The position numbers and the translations under genes were made by a program. Below the pieces are notes generated by a model. It did not search any database, was not told the origin of the DNA, and saw only the letters and a list, made by a program, of their open reading frames with translations. 47,011 nt of DNA. Source: Desulfurococcaceae archaeon. GTDB taxonomy: Archaea > Thermoproteota > Thermoprotei_A > Sulfolobales > Desulfurococcaceae. The stretch lies in the NCBI GenBank assembly GCA_020833245.1, contig JAJHQQ010000004.1, positions 1 to 47,011 of the forward strand, in the 5' to 3' direction. The stretch's first letter is position 1; each line of letters opens with the position of its first letter. Below are positions 16,103 to 25,102 of this stretch, piece after piece.

Positions 16103-16750
16103 TTAGTATTTTATCTTGGTGTTTATTTGCACTATGTCTGGCGCTATGGTGTTACCTCTAACCATTTTCCTTCTGCGTTCACCGTCTTCGCGTGGGTGAA
16201 AGCCTGGTGGATCAGGCAGGAGAGCCCTCTTCTTTAAAGGCCCTGCTATGTCTGGTCTCATTGGAAAGCCGCTTATATCGCTACCTCCAGTTATAATTAG
16301 CTTTACGCCTTTCAAGCCCAGAATTGAGCCGTCTACTTCGTCGCCTATTTTTAGTCCAATAAAAGTACTTGTTCTCTCATCGTTTACTCTAACTTGCCAC
16401 GCTCTAGCCCTGAATATTTCCCCCTCAATCTCCTGGAGTCCAGTTATATCTATTAGTTTAGTAAGGTTAACCCGCACTTCACCATCAGGTATATTCTCAT
16501 CGATATCCACTTTTCCCGTCAACTTCACCTTCATGTTAGTGTCTGGTCTAATCATTCTAATAGTCACTACGCCGTGTTTTGCTCCGAGCTCCTTATAGAG
16601 CTTAGAGTTCATTTTAATTACTGGCAGTTCAAACTGCTCCTTCATTTTACTGGTAAAGGGTACTTCGGCGTCACCTACTACTTTCACTTTAACTGCTCTT
16701 TCCTGTTTAGGTGCCTCTGGGTCAGATACCACTATTTTGAAGTCCGGCAT
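16103..16750 (-). CDS. rps6e: 30S ribosomal protein S6e
   Basis: Starts PDFKIVVSDPEAPKQ. The LITGGSDISGFPMRPDI motif, split here as LITGGSDIS and GFPMRPDI, and KMVRGNTIAPDIVQIN near the end are diagnostic. 215 aa is longer than euryarchaeal S6e (~125 aa) because of an extra basic C-terminal half, as in other Crenarchaeota. ATG 16750 has GGTGG 6 nt upstream. It is the first gene of the minus-strand cluster ending at S3Ae. Confidence 0.94.
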   Translation of the reverse strand: MPDFKIVVSDPEAPKQERAVKVKVVGDAEVPFTSKMKEQFELPVIKMNSKLYKELGAKHGVVTIRMIRPDTNMKVKLTGKVDIDENIPDGEVRVNLTKLIDITGLQEIEGEIFRARAWQVRVNDERTSTFIGLKIGDEVDGSILGLKGVKLIITGGSDISGFPMRPDIAGPLKKRALLPDPPGFHPREDGERRRKMVRGNTIAPDIVQINTKIKY

Positions 16751-16820
16751 ACACCCCCACCAGTTCCCCGGTGAGGTTGTCTCGTATCCACATCCACATA
16801 GCTACAATAGGAGTAAAAGA

Positions 16821-16830
16821 TATTTAAACA
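16821..16830 (-). promoter_or_regulatory. BoxA of the S6e-aIF2 gamma cluster
   Basis: TGTTTAAATA on the minus strand, about 75 nt before the S6e ATG, with the transcript start expected near 16800. The 230-bp gap 16751-16980 is a divergent promoter region and shows no other gene. Confidence 0.5.
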
Positions 16831-16908
16831 CCACCCTACAACACCAAGTACTTACAAGCACTCACAAACACTCATACTCACCACCAGCCCTGCGATGGCC
16901 TTTAAGGG

Positions 16909-16916
16909 TTTAAAAG
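16909..16916 (+). promoter_or_regulatory. BoxA of aIF5B
   Basis: TTTAAAAG, with the transcript start expected near 16938, giving a leader of about 43 nt that contains GGTGT 6 nt before the ATG. Confidence 0.5.
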
Positions 16917-16980
16917 CTTTGTGTGAATAATACACGGTGTTATTACCTCGTGTAGTTCTATTAGTTATAGGTGTGTGCTT

Positions 16981-18804
16981 ATGTCTAGTAGTGTTAAAAC
17001 ATGGGTTAGACAGCCAATTGTAGTTGTGCTTGGCCACGTAGATCACGGTAAGACGACTCTGTTAGATAAGATCAGGGGGACTGCTATAGCGAAGAAGGAG
17101 CCAGGCGAAATAACTCAGCACATAGGCGCGAGTATTGTTCCAGCTAGCGTACTAGAAAAGATCTCAGAGCCCTTGAGAAGGTTCTTCCCCAAGTTAAAGA
17201 TCGAAATACCCGGGCTCCTCTTTATTGACACACCTGGACACGAGCTGTTTGCTAGCTTAAGGAGGCGTGGAGGTAGCGTAGCCGACATCGCTATACTCGT
17301 CGTCGATGTATTAGAGGGGATAATGCCTCAGACGGTTGAGGCGTTAATGCTATTAAAGGAGAGAGGAGTACCCTTCATTGTAGCAACTAATAAAATAGAT
17401 AAAATACCCGGCTGGGTTTCAAACCCCGATACACCATTTCTCGAGAGTATTAGAAAGCAGAGTCCGCGCGCAGTAAATGAGCTTGAAAATAAAGTGTACG
17501 CGATTATAGGAAAGCTATACGAGTATGGGTATCAAGCAGAGAGATTTGACAGAGTGAGAGATTTTAGGACAACTATCCCTATTGTCCCAATATCGGCGAG
17601 AACCGGGGAGGGGCTGCCAGAGCTACTAGCACTAATTGCGGGCTTAGCACAGCAGTTTATGAAGAAAAAGCTCATTACGAGCAGTGAGCCGGCTAAGGGA
17701 GTAGTCTTAGAGGTTAAAGAGGAGCCTGGACTAGGCGTGTCAATAGACGCTATTATATACGATGGCGTCATTAAGAGAAACGATCTGTTTATAGTGGCGT
17801 CTAAGACCGGGTATATATTTACACACGTGCGGGGGCTCCTATTACCCAGACCGCTCCAGGATATGAGAATGCACGAGGGCAAGTTCATAAGTGTTGAAGA
17901 GGTGTACGCGGCGGCTGGAGTTAAAATAGTGGCTCCGGGACTAGAAGACGCTATTGCCGGTTCACCTCTATACGTTGTTCCTCGACCTGAAGACCTAGAT
18001 ACCTACTCTAAAATAGTGCGAGAGGAGGTTTCACAGGTTGTCTTTAGAAGTGAGAGCGATGGCATAGTGGTTAAAGCCGACACTCTCGGCTCACTGGAAG
18101 CACTAGTTACAGCCTTAAGGAGAGAGAACATTCCCATAAAGCTCGCAGACGTGGGAAATGTGTCTAAAAACGACGTAATCGAGGCAAGTGTAGTCAAGAA
18201 ATCTAAACCCGAGTACGGCGTAATATTAGCCTTCAACGTGAAGATCCTCGAGGAAGCCAGAGAACTCGCAGAGAGAGAGCAGGTGCAGGTTTTCTCCGAG
18301 AACGTCATCTACAGGCTCCTAGAGAACTTCTTGAAGTGGCTCAGAGACTACAAGTTAATTGAAAACCAGAAAGTTCTTGAAAGCCTCGTGCGCCCAGCTA
18401 AAATTAAGATTCTACCAGGCTGTGTCTTCAGGCGTAGTGACCCAGCAATAGTAGGCGTAGAAGTAGTCGAGGGCACTATTAAGCCCGGATACCCGCTTAT
18501 GAGGTCTGATGGAGTTGGAGTAGGCAGTATTATGCAAATTAGAGACAGGGATAATGTCCTTAAAGAGGCAAGGAGAGGCCAGCAAGTTGCAATTAGCATT
18601 AAGGGTAAGATACTAGTGGGAAGACACGTTGACGAGGGAGACATACTCTACACTGATATACCCAAAGAGCACGTTGTACAGTGGTTAACGGCTTTTTCAG
18701 GGAAGCTAACTGAAGACGAGAAAGAGGCTCTTGGAGAGATAATTAATATTAAGAGGAGCTCAGACCCCCTCTACGGCATGGTTTTTCAGCACTCACAGCA
18801 GTGA
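16981..18804 (+). CDS. infB: Translation initiation factor aIF5B
   Basis: GTPase that promotes subunit joining. GHVDHGKTTLLDKI, then TQHIGAS (switch I), DTPGHE (G3), NKIDKIPG (G4), VPISARTGEGLPELL (G5 region), followed by domains II-IV with the C-terminal YKLIENQKVLESLVRPAK. No intein interrupts the P-loop, a frequent insertion site in archaeal aIF5B. ATG 16981 has GGTGT 6 nt upstream; GTG 16975 in the same frame is less likely. It is the only large plus-strand gene between 5.7 and 40.7 kb. Confidence 0.96.
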   Translation: MSSSVKTWVRQPIVVVLGHVDHGKTTLLDKIRGTAIAKKEPGEITQHIGASIVPASVLEKISEPLRRFFPKLKIEIPGLLFIDTPGHELFASLRRRGGSVADIAILVVDVLEGIMPQTVEALMLLKERGVPFIVATNKIDKIPGWVSNPDTPFLESIRKQSPRAVNELENKVYAIIGKLYEYGYQAERFDRVRDFRTTIPIVPISARTGEGLPELLALIAGLAQQFMKKKLITSSEPAKGVVLEVKEEPGLGVSIDAIIYDGVIKRNDLFIVASKTGYIFTHVRGLLLPRPLQDMRMHEGKFISVEEVYAAAGVKIVAPGLEDAIAGSPLYVVPRPEDLDTYSKIVREEVSQVVFRSESDGIVVKADTLGSLEALVTALRRENIPIKLADVGNVSKNDVIEASVVKKSKPEYGVILAFNVKILEEARELAEREQVQVFSENVIYRLLENFLKWLRDYKLIENQKVLESLVRPAKIKILPGCVFRRSDPAIVGVEVVEGTIKPGYPLMRSDGVGVGSIMQIRDRDNVLKEARRGQQVAISIKGKILVGRHVDEGDILYTDIPKEHVVQWLTAFSGKLTEDEKEALGEIINIKRSSDPLYGMVFQHSQQ

Positions 18805-18820
18805 GCACGTAGCACACTCT

Positions 18821-19006
18821 CTACTTTAATTGTTGACCGTACTTTAGTGTCCACTTGAGTTTTCTCGGATCTCTCTTCAACTGGTAGTTCTTGTAGCACT
18901 TGCTTCCGCAAAACCATAGTATTGTTCCGTCGTTAAGCACGTACATTAAGCCAGTACCGGGCTCTATTTCCCCTCCGCAAAACGTGCACTTTACTAGTCT
19001 AGGCAC
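18821..19006 (-). CDS. rpl24e: 50S ribosomal protein L24e
   Basis: 61-aa zinc-binding protein. [17 protein letters not shown] and [12 protein letters not shown] carry the four Cys ligands. GTG 19006 has GGTGT 4 nt upstream. It is convergent with aIF5B (16 bp apart) and divergent from S28e. In many archaea L7Ae, S28e and L24e are co-directional, which is not the case here. Confidence 0.95.
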   Translation of the reverse strand: MPRLVKCTFCGGEIEPGTGLMYVLNDGTILWFCGSKCYKNYQLKRDPRKLKWTLKYGQQLK

Positions 19007-19057
19007 ACTTACACCTCAATTACGCGCGGCTCTCCTATACTGTCAGAGTTTAGAATG

Positions 19058-19077
19058 CTTAAAAAGCGTTATAAAAT
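19058..19077. promoter_or_regulatory. Divergent BoxA pair for L24e and S28e
   Basis: CTTTTTAAG (19066-19058, minus) points to L24e with a start near 19036. TTATAAAAT (19069-19077, plus) points to S28e with a start near 19099, just before its AGGTGA. The two elements are only 2 bp apart. Confidence 0.5.
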
Positions 19078-19114
19078 AGTAGTGTGAATTAGAGCGTAGA
19101 AGGTGAAATGCTAC

Positions 19115-19384
19115 TTGAGCGAAGAACCACAAGCGAGGAAGGTTGTTTTCGAGGCCCCAAAGATCAATATTACCGAGGAGATAGGTTTTCCAGCCGAGGT
19201 TATACAGATCATAGGGAGAACAGGGGTTAGTGGAGAAGTTACACAAGTGAGAGTGAGAGTACTAGAGGGGCGTGACAAGGGTAGAGTTATAACTAGAAAT
19301 GTGCGAGGTCCTGTTAGAATAGGCGATATTCTAATTCTGCGGGAAACGGAGAGAGAGGCCAAGAAACTAACTGTGAGGAGGTAG
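19115..19384 (+). CDS. rps28e: 30S ribosomal protein S28e
   Basis: 89 aa. The family core is [19 protein letters not shown], split here from [10 protein letters not shown], with the C-terminal [19 protein letters not shown]. The frame is open from GTG 19103, but TTG 19115 has AGGTGA 8 nt upstream and gives the family-like SEEPQARK start. The strand is opposite to both neighbours L24e and L7Ae. Confidence 0.93.
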   Translation: MSEEPQARKVVFEAPKINITEEIGFPAEVIQIIGRTGVSGEVTQVRVRVLEGRDKGRVITRNVRGPVRIGDILILRETEREAKKLTVRR

Positions 19385-19424
19385 TCTAGAAGAGAAAAAA
19401 CTCGCTGTTCACACCGCTATTCGC

Positions 19425-19808
19425 TTAACCCGACTTAGCCCTGATCTGCTGTACTTGCTTAATTATGTCTTCAACGAGGTTTTTTGCCTCACCAGGATCA
19501 ATTATAGCCACTGAGGCAGCAGCTACCTCTATTCCAGCGGCTTCACCGAGCCTCTTCTTACTGGGCACGTACGTGTACGGTATTTTCTTCTCATCGCACA
19601 GCACTGGCAAATGACCCACGATTTCCGGGGGATCTACATCCTCGGCGATAACTACTAGTTTAGCTTGACCTCTCTCCACCGCTTTAGTCGTCTCATTTGT
19701 CCCTTTCTTTATTCTTCCACCACTTTCTCTCGCTTTCTTAACGGCCTCGTACGTCTTGTCCGCTAGTTCCGGGGGCACTGTGAACTTCACGTAGAATGGT
19801 TTCGACAT
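19425..19808 (-). CDS. rpl7ae: 50S ribosomal protein L7Ae
   Basis: Kink-turn-binding protein of the ribosome, of C/D and H/ACA sRNPs and of archaeal RNase [21 protein letters not shown], read as [14 protein letters not shown] and RGQAKL, is the RNA-binding signature; [19 protein letters not shown] follows. 127 aa. It is convergent with S28e, and is the likely partner of the sRNA candidate at 1992-2044 and the RNase P proteins at 2070-3167. Confidence 0.97.
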   Translation of the reverse strand: MSKPFYVKFTVPPELADKTYEAVKKARESGGRIKKGTNETTKAVERGQAKLVVIAEDVDPPEIVGHLPVLCDEKKIPYTYVPSKKRLGEAAGIEVAAASVAIIDPGEAKNLVEDIIKQVQQIRAKSG

Positions 19809-19875
19809 GGTTCATCCTCCTCCCTGCTCGTCCCCTCGCAATGACCTCTTAACCTAGATTATCCCTTATAAAGCT

Positions 19876-21633
19876 TTAGTCGTGTGTAAATATTAGAGAC
19901 ACAGCCTCCTCGCTCACGCTGTCAACGCGCGCAAAACCGAGCCTATATAGCTGTATAATTGAGTCTGGTCTCTCGCTGAGAACTCTACGCTCTAGATACA
20001 ACTGCTTCTTGAGTAGCTTCACGCCTTGAGCCACGTGTAGCTCTCCGGGAAGAGACTCTCTTAGTAAAACCCACTGTATAATAGGTGCCCCCAGCCTCTT
20101 AGTTTCCTCGTAGCTCGTGCTGTGAAGACTAGCTACGAATACGGGTGTGTTATTCCACGTGTTGACTCGACTAATTACGAAGTTACCCATACCCATTAGC
20201 CTAAAAACCCCGCTTTTCACGGCTTGGAGGTCTTGCCTCGATACTAGTATGATGTCGCCCTGCTTCACGGTATACTTGTACGTCTCGCTTCTAGACGGGT
20301 GTACTGGAATAGACGCCTCGAGTTCTCCACTAAATCCACTAAGCTCCATGAAAACCGGGTCTTCAACAGCCATGTAGCGGTTTGCAACCGGGTCTATAAT
20401 AGACCTGTTTAAAGCGTAGAGATTAACAAGACTAATCTTGGCGTCAGTCGGCTTAACTCCCACGTCTTTAACCAGCCTCCAAATCGTTTCTCTAACTATT
20501 CCACGCCTCCTCAAGGCCTGTATAGTGCCTAGCCTCGGGTCTGCGAGAGAACTAATACCCTCTTCTAAGACGAGCTTTCTCATCTTGGACTTACTCAGTA
20601 TAAGCCCCTCTAGTGAAAGTCTCCCAAAGTGCACGGCTTCAGGATACACCCACTCCATGTGGTCGTAGAGGTACTTCTGCTTCACAGTGTTTGTCAAGTG
20701 CTCACGTGCTCTTAGAATATGCGTTACACCCATTAAGTGGTCGTCTACGCCGGCAGCAAAATTGTACGTGGGCCAAACAGTGTACTTGTCGCCTACAACT
20801 GGGTGAGGTGTCTTAGAAGTGTCAATTACTCTCATCGCAATCCAGTCTCTTACACTGACGTCTGGGTGTGATAAGTCGGTTTTAATTCTAAGTACAGCCT
20901 CGCCCTCACCATAGTGGCCTTCAAGCATCTTGTCAAACTCCTCTAGCTGTTTTTCAACAGGTAAATCTCTGTGAGGGCACGCTTTTCCACGTGCTCGGAG
21001 AGCTCTTATAGTCTTCGTATCACACAGGTCAACGTATGCGCTACCCCGCTTTAGGAGTTCTTTAGCGACACTGTAGAACAGTGGAATTCTCAAGCTCTGA
21101 ACGTACTCCTCGTCCCACACTACTCCAAGCCACTTAAGATCCTCTTTTATTAAGTTATAGGCTTCTGGATATGGCGCCTTAATTCTCGGGTCGGTGTCTT
21201 CAAACCTCAATATCATCTTACCATTGTACATTTTAGCGTACCAGTAGCTGAGGAGAGCCGGTCTAGCATTGCCTAAGTGGAGCGGGAAGTCCGGGTTTGG
21301 CGCCAGCCTCGTTACTACCTTGCCGTGAATAGCCCCTTTCAGAGGCGGTAGCTCTTTTTCTCTCTCCTCGCGCTTCTCCCCGAGGAGGTCAGGCCAATTC
21401 TCTCTCGCTATTTTCAACTGCTCTTCTAGGGGTAGTTTATTTACCTCGTCTACAGTGCTCTTAATGATATCCATGTACTCCTTAATGCTCTTCTTAACTT
21501 CTGGTACTTCAGCGACGATCTTTGATATCACAGCCTTTAAGTCAGCTCTCCCACCGTGTTTAACGGCGTTTATTATTGCGTGTTTATAGGCTACTTCACG
21601 CAGTCTTCTCAACAGTGACTCGTCCACACTCAC
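19876..21633 (-). CDS. gltX: Glutamyl-tRNA synthetase (archaeal type)
   Basis: 585 aa class I synthetase. An N-terminal helical region (1-100) is followed by the HIGH-like HLGN (119-122) in APNPDFPLHLGNARPALL and by the KMSKS-like LSKSKMRKL; the C-terminal half is a beta-barrel anticodon domain like that of archaeal and eukaryal enzymes. Archaeal GluRS usually also charges tRNA-Gln for later amidation; a tRNA-Gln gene is in this window. GTG 21633 has GGTGA 6 nt upstream. It overlaps the end of the DUF2118 gene by 38 nt. Confidence 0.96.
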   Translation of the reverse strand: MSVDESLLRRLREVAYKHAIINAVKHGGRADLKAVISKIVAEVPEVKKSIKEYMDIIKSTVDEVNKLPLEEQLKIARENWPDLLGEKREEREKELPPLKGAIHGKVVTRLAPNPDFPLHLGNARPALLSYWYAKMYNGKMILRFEDTDPRIKAPYPEAYNLIKEDLKWLGVVWDEEYVQSLRIPLFYSVAKELLKRGSAYVDLCDTKTIRALRARGKACPHRDLPVEKQLEEFDKMLEGHYGEGEAVLRIKTDLSHPDVSVRDWIAMRVIDTSKTPHPVVGDKYTVWPTYNFAAGVDDHLMGVTHILRAREHLTNTVKQKYLYDHMEWVYPEAVHFGRLSLEGLILSKSKMRKLVLEEGISSLADPRLGTIQALRRRGIVRETIWRLVKDVGVKPTDAKISLVNLYALNRSIIDPVANRYMAVEDPVFMELSGFSGELEASIPVHPSRSETYKYTVKQGDIILVSRQDLQAVKSGVFRLMGMGNFVISRVNTWNNTPVFVASLHSTSYEETKRLGAPIIQWVLLRESLPGELHVAQGVKLLKKQLYLERRVLSERPDSIIQLYRLGFARVDSVSEEAVSLIFTHD

Positions 21634-22081
21634 TTGGAGTCACCACTACTATGGCTTTTCTGGGTACTTCCCAGGGCATATCGACTATAAATGCAACTTG
21701 CCCCTCACACTTAGACTTTACATTTCTAACTTCAAATTTGCTCGTAACGTGATAGGCAATAATATCCCCACTACTAACCTCAGAGCCCTCACTCACAAGA
21801 AAGTAAATGAATTTACCAGTAACCTCCTGTAAGCATAGAGGAGTGCCCTTTTCAATAATAAAGCCTTCAAGTTCCCGTAGTGAGGGCTCTTCGTGGAGAA
21901 CAATAATACTCCTCGCGGCCACGGCTCTCTCCAAGTCAATGTAGTCTACTACGCGCTCATATGGTACTTCTCCAAATAGCCTAGTGCACTCGGCGGATAC
22001 TTCTCTCACGTGTACTAATTTCTGATTTTTAAAGCAGATGTACTTGTTACTATTGGCGTTTTCAACGTAGACCTCGTACAT
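21596..22081 (-). CDS. DUF2118-family protein (biotinyl/lipoyl-like domain)
   Basis: 161 aa from ATG 22081, which begins 1 nt after the isomerase stop. The frame extends further upstream but only over the isomerase gene. Archaeal conserved family of unknown function; the C-terminal GSEVSSGDIIAYHVTSKFEVRNVKS (read as GSEVSSGDIIAYH and TSKFEVRNVKS) resembles a biotinyl/lipoyl carrier fold but lacks the carrier MKM lysine motif. It sits between type 2 IPP isomerase and GluRS, probably in one operon. Confidence 0.72.
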   Translation of the reverse strand: MYEVYVENANSNKYICFKNQKLVHVREVSAECTRLFGEVPYERVVDYIDLERAVAARSIIVLHEEPSLRELEGFIIEKGTPLCLQEVTGKFIYFLVSEGSEVSSGDIIAYHVTSKFEVRNVKSKCEGQVAFIVDMPWEVPRKAIVVVTPSECGRVTVEKTA

Positions 22082-22082
22082 C

Positions 22083-23216
22083 CTAGTGCTCAAAGAGGCC
22101 ACCACACCTCTTCTTCTCAATGTACTCTGCCGGGTTAATACCTCGCTGTAGTAGGTAGTTTACTACGCTGGGACCTAAGACTAATGGTGCTTTACACGCC
22201 TCTCTAACACTTCTAACTCCCAATAGGAACATCACCGTCCTCAGTGTTGCTAAGTAGCGTGTAATAAAGCGCCTAGCCCCCTCAATACCCTGCTCTATTA
22301 GTGTCTTCAGTATTGGTCTGGCAAATCCAACTAGATTCGCTCCCAGAGTTAGTAGCTTGGCGGCTTTGAGACCGCTCCAAACACCACCACTACCTATTAC
22401 GAACAAGTCTCTGCTAACACTCCTACACTCAATTACAGATAGCGGTGTTGGAATACCCCAATTGAATAGCTCTAAACCTACATTGTGGTAAACGCTTTCT
22501 CTCTGATTCCTATACGCCTCTACGAGAGCCCAGTTAGTACCGCACGCGCCCGCGGTGTCAACATAGCGGACTCCCAGCTCGAGTAGTCTAGAGGCGACTT
22601 CCATGGAGATTCCATGACCAACTTCTTTTACTATAACTGGAACTCCTAGTTCTTGCACTACATCGCGTATCCTGTAGTAGAGGTCCTCGCCGAAGTCGAC
22701 ATCTCCCTCCGGCTGAATTGCTTCCTGCGCGGGGTTCAAGTGGACTGCTAGAGCATCGGCGCCTATAACGTCTACGAGCTTCTTTAACGCGTCGACCTCG
22801 ACTTCGCGTAGTTGAGTTATACCTATATTGCCTATAACTGGTACGCTGTGGGCTATTTTTCTGACTACTCTGTAAGTCTCAATTACGTCTTCTCTAAACG
22901 AGGTCTGCAATATTGGTCGCTGACTCCCAACACCAATAGCTATTTGATACTCGCTAGCAATTTTTGCGAGGCTCTCGTTTATTGACTTAGATGCAGGTAA
23001 ACCCCCAGTAATAGCCTCTATAATTAGAGGAAATTTCAGCTCGTAACCCAGGAATTTCACAGATAAGTCTACGTTGTCGAGACTAGTGCCCGGTATTGCT
23101 TTGTGAATCAGCATGATCTCGTTGTACACGCTATTACACGTATCGGGGAACACGACTTCATCTCTTAGACTGATCTCTATGTGATTCTGCTTCCTAGACT
23201 CAAAGTCTAGTGAAAT
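22083..23216 (-). CDS. fni: Isopentenyl-diphosphate isomerase type 2 (FMN-dependent), probable ATT start
   Basis: Interconverts IPP and DMAPP for archaeal isoprenoid lipids. It has AITGG, GVGSQR, NIGITQL, HLNPAQEAIQPEGD, KEVGHGIS, GTNW and GSGG. The first ordinary start codon is GTG 23153 (VFPDTCNS), but the frame continues upstream with SRKQNHIEISLRDEV, matching the conserved RKxxHI N-terminus that contacts substrate and FMN in this family. No ATG, GTG or TTG lies in that extension before the TGA that closes the frame. ATT at 23216 has GGTGA exactly 6 nt upstream, so I take it as the likely start (377 aa). A sequencing indel is the alternative. Confidence 0.85.
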   Translation of the reverse strand: MSLDFESRKQNHIEISLRDEVVFPDTCNSVYNEIMLIHKAIPGTSLDNVDLSVKFLGYELKFPLIIEAITGGLPASKSINESLAKIASEYQIAIGVGSQRPILQTSFREDVIETYRVVRKIAHSVPVIGNIGITQLREVEVDALKKLVDVIGADALAVHLNPAQEAIQPEGDVDFGEDLYYRIRDVVQELGVPVIVKEVGHGISMEVASRLLELGVRYVDTAGACGTNWALVEAYRNQRESVYHNVGLELFNWGIPTPLSVIECRSVSRDLFVIGSGGVWSGLKAAKLLTLGANLVGFARPILKTLIEQGIEGARRFITRYLATLRTVMFLLGVRSVREACKAPLVLGPSVVNYLLQRGINPAEYIEKKRCGGLFEH

Positions 23217-23238
23217 GGTGCTTCACCCAGAGTAGAGC

Positions 23239-24099
23239 TCATCGGCTACGCGTAAACTTTATACTTGCGTATCCCACAACGGCGGCCTTGTTACCCGAGA
23301 CGTCACCGCTAGTAGCATACTTTAATAGTGCTGGCTTACCTTGAAGTCTCTTCGCCACTTCTATAAGGGTCATTATCCCTCCCGGTCCACAAATGCTAAT
23401 ATTCCTCTCGATAATAGCTCTGTAGAAGCCCTGCGTGTCGAGCTCGAGAATTTTGCTAATAGCTGCCTCGTCTTTCTTTACTGTTACCTCGTGTGGCTCG
23501 TAGTGATTAAAGTCGCTTGAGGCTAATACAACGACGTCTCTGCCCAGCTCACTAGACGCTTTAAGTATGGAGTCTGCGAGGTCACCGGCGACGTCAGGCG
23601 TGTGTATACCCACGACTATAGGGAGTATTCTTACTTTATCCGCGAAAATGTATTGGAGAAACGGCAGTTGAACCTCTATGGAGTGCTCTTCTAAGTGTGC
23701 ATCTCTGTCAAGGCTCGCTATTTCACTGTACTTGGTGACGCTCTTACCGAGCTCGCTGTCAACTTCGAGATAGCCGAGCGGCGTCTCCCACCTACCCTCA
23801 GGGTATACTGAGACAGGTTCTCCTAAACCAGTGTGATTCGTACCTAGAATAATAACTGTCTGCGGTACGCCGTCTCGGGCTAGATCGTAGTAAGCGTGCG
23901 CGGCAACCGGGCCACTATACATGTACCCAGCGTGCGGGACGACGTAGCCTAGAGACAAGTGCTCTCCGCGGTCTACTGGTGAAGGGGGCTCTCCTGGCCC
24001 TAGTTTATGTCTAAACGACCACTCAATTAACTTAATGAGGTCTTCTCTCCTACTCGGGTAGAAATACCCCGCGACTACTGGGCGCCTAACACTACTCAA
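23239..24099 (-). CDS. MEMO1-family protein
   Basis: 286 aa homologue of MEMO/AmmeMemoRadiSam protein B, a non-haem-iron dioxygenase-like fold. Visible are RRPVVAGYFYPS, VVPHAGYMYSGPVAAHAY with the metal-ligand His, ILGTNHTG, LEEHSIEVQLPFLQ and SSDFNHY. The partner AMMECR1 and radical SAM genes are not adjacent. TTG 24099 has GGTGT 6 nt upstream. Its stop is 22 bp before the proposed isomerase start, and archaeal MEMO genes are often next to mevalonate-pathway genes. Confidence 0.88.
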   Translation of the reverse strand: MSSVRRPVVAGYFYPSRREDLIKLIEWSFRHKLGPGEPPSPVDRGEHLSLGYVVPHAGYMYSGPVAAHAYYDLARDGVPQTVIILGTNHTGLGEPVSVYPEGRWETPLGYLEVDSELGKSVTKYSEIASLDRDAHLEEHSIEVQLPFLQYIFADKVRILPIVVGIHTPDVAGDLADSILKASSELGRDVVVLASSDFNHYEPHEVTVKKDEAAISKILELDTQGFYRAIIERNISICGPGGIMTLIEVAKRLQGKPALLKYATSGDVSGNKAAVVGYASIKFTRSR

Positions 24100-24179
24100 A
24101 CACTTACACCTTAGTCAACTCTTAGTTAACCGTAGTATTAAGTTTAAAATCACTATTGAAGACAAGGAGTAAAGTGCTG

Positions 24180-24191
24180 CTTCCCGGGAAG
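24180..24191. other. 12-bp perfect palindrome in the S2-MEMO gap
   Basis: CTTCCCGGGAAG in the 159-bp gap 24100-24258. A minus-strand BoxA-like TTTTAAAC near 24143-24150 would serve MEMO. The palindrome lies upstream of that BoxA. It could be an operator or incidental. Nothing else was recognised in the gap. Confidence 0.25.
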
Positions 24192-24258
24192 GGTAACTAC
24201 TGATCTAGACTGACCTCCAGTATGCTAAGATAAGTGTGAAAACTCTTGTTAGCTGTGT

Positions 24259-24885
24259 TTAAGCAGGCGTCTCAAACTCTGTTGGGGGTTCTGGGAGATC
24301 GCTGTTTGCCGGTATTGATCCGCGCTCTCTCAGTATCTGCCTTGTGAGTATCCAGTACAGTAGTGCTAGGCTTTTACGCCCCCTATTGTTAGCCGGTATT
24401 ACTAGGTCTATGTTTTCCGCTTTATTGTCGGTGTCCGCGAAGGCTACGACTGGTATACCTATCTCCGAGGCCTCTTTTATGGCTTGAGCGTCAGCTCGCG
24501 GGTCTGTTACGAGTACAGTGGCAGGCTCAAAATACGCGGAGAGTGCCGGGTTAGTAAACGTGCCCGGTAGAAACCTCTCAACGTACGGTTTACACTGTAA
24601 GTACTGGCACATTTTCAACACGGGTTTTCTGCCGTAAAGCCTCGCTGACACAACGGCTATTTTGGCTGGATCGTACATTGCGAGGAGCTTCCCTGCTATT
24701 CGAAGTCTCTCGTCAATTTTCCTCACGTCAAGTATGTAGACTCCATCTGGTCGGACTTTGTAGACAAAGGACTCCATGTACTTTGTGCATATGTGTGTAC
24801 CGATGTGGACTCCGGCGGACAGGTACTTATCAACTGGGATTAAGAGCTCAATAGTTACGGGTGGTTTCTCTAACTCACTACTCAC
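24259..24885 (-). CDS. rps2: 30S ribosomal protein S2
   Basis: Segments [41 protein letters not shown] and [22 protein letters not shown] are diagnostic of archaeal uS2. The frame begins at GTG 24894, but GTG 24885 has GAGGTGA 5 nt upstream and is preferred. It follows Rpo10 closely; the C-terminal tail is acidic and Pro-rich. Confidence 0.96.
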   Translation of the reverse strand: MSSELEKPPVTIELLIPVDKYLSAGVHIGTHICTKYMESFVYKVRPDGVYILDVRKIDERLRIAGKLLAMYDPAKIAVVSARLYGRKPVLKMCQYLQCKPYVERFLPGTFTNPALSAYFEPATVLVTDPRADAQAIKEASEIGIPVVAFADTDNKAENIDLVIPANNRGRKSLALLYWILTRQILRERGSIPANSDLPEPPTEFETPA

Positions 24886-24895
24886 GTGTGTCACC

Positions 24896-25096
24896 TCACG
24901 AGACCTTGTGGAATCTCAACACTTCACGTGCAGTTTCTACGTGGGAGAGAAACATTCTCCTACAACAATACCTCTTAATTCCAAGCTCATCGAGTACTTT
25001 TGCGGGGTGTTCTCCACGCTGAACTCTCTCTAAGTACTTCTCCCACAAGTGTCCAATAACCGCGCCGCACGTGAAGCATCTTACCGGGAAGAGCAG
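24896..25096 (-). CDS. rpo10: RNA polymerase subunit Rpo10 (RpoN), probable CTG start
   Basis: 66 aa. The reverse strand reads [20 protein letters not shown], then [21 protein letters not shown], split as [12 protein letters not shown] and [10 protein letters not shown]. These give the CFTCG and RYCCRRM zinc box of Rpo10. In this frame the codon order after an upstream TGA is TGC TGC CTG CTC TTC CCG, so no ATG, GTG or TTG exists. CTG at 25096 gives exactly the family start (M)[10 protein letters not shown] and has GGTGA exactly 6 nt upstream. It lies between S9 (stop inside the GGTGATG) and S2, the conserved order. Confidence 0.9.
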   Translation of the reverse strand: MLFPVRCFTCGAVIGHLWEKYLERVQRGEHPAKVLDELGIKRYCCRRMFLSHVETAREVLRFHKVS

Positions 25097-25102
25097 GCAG
25101 CA

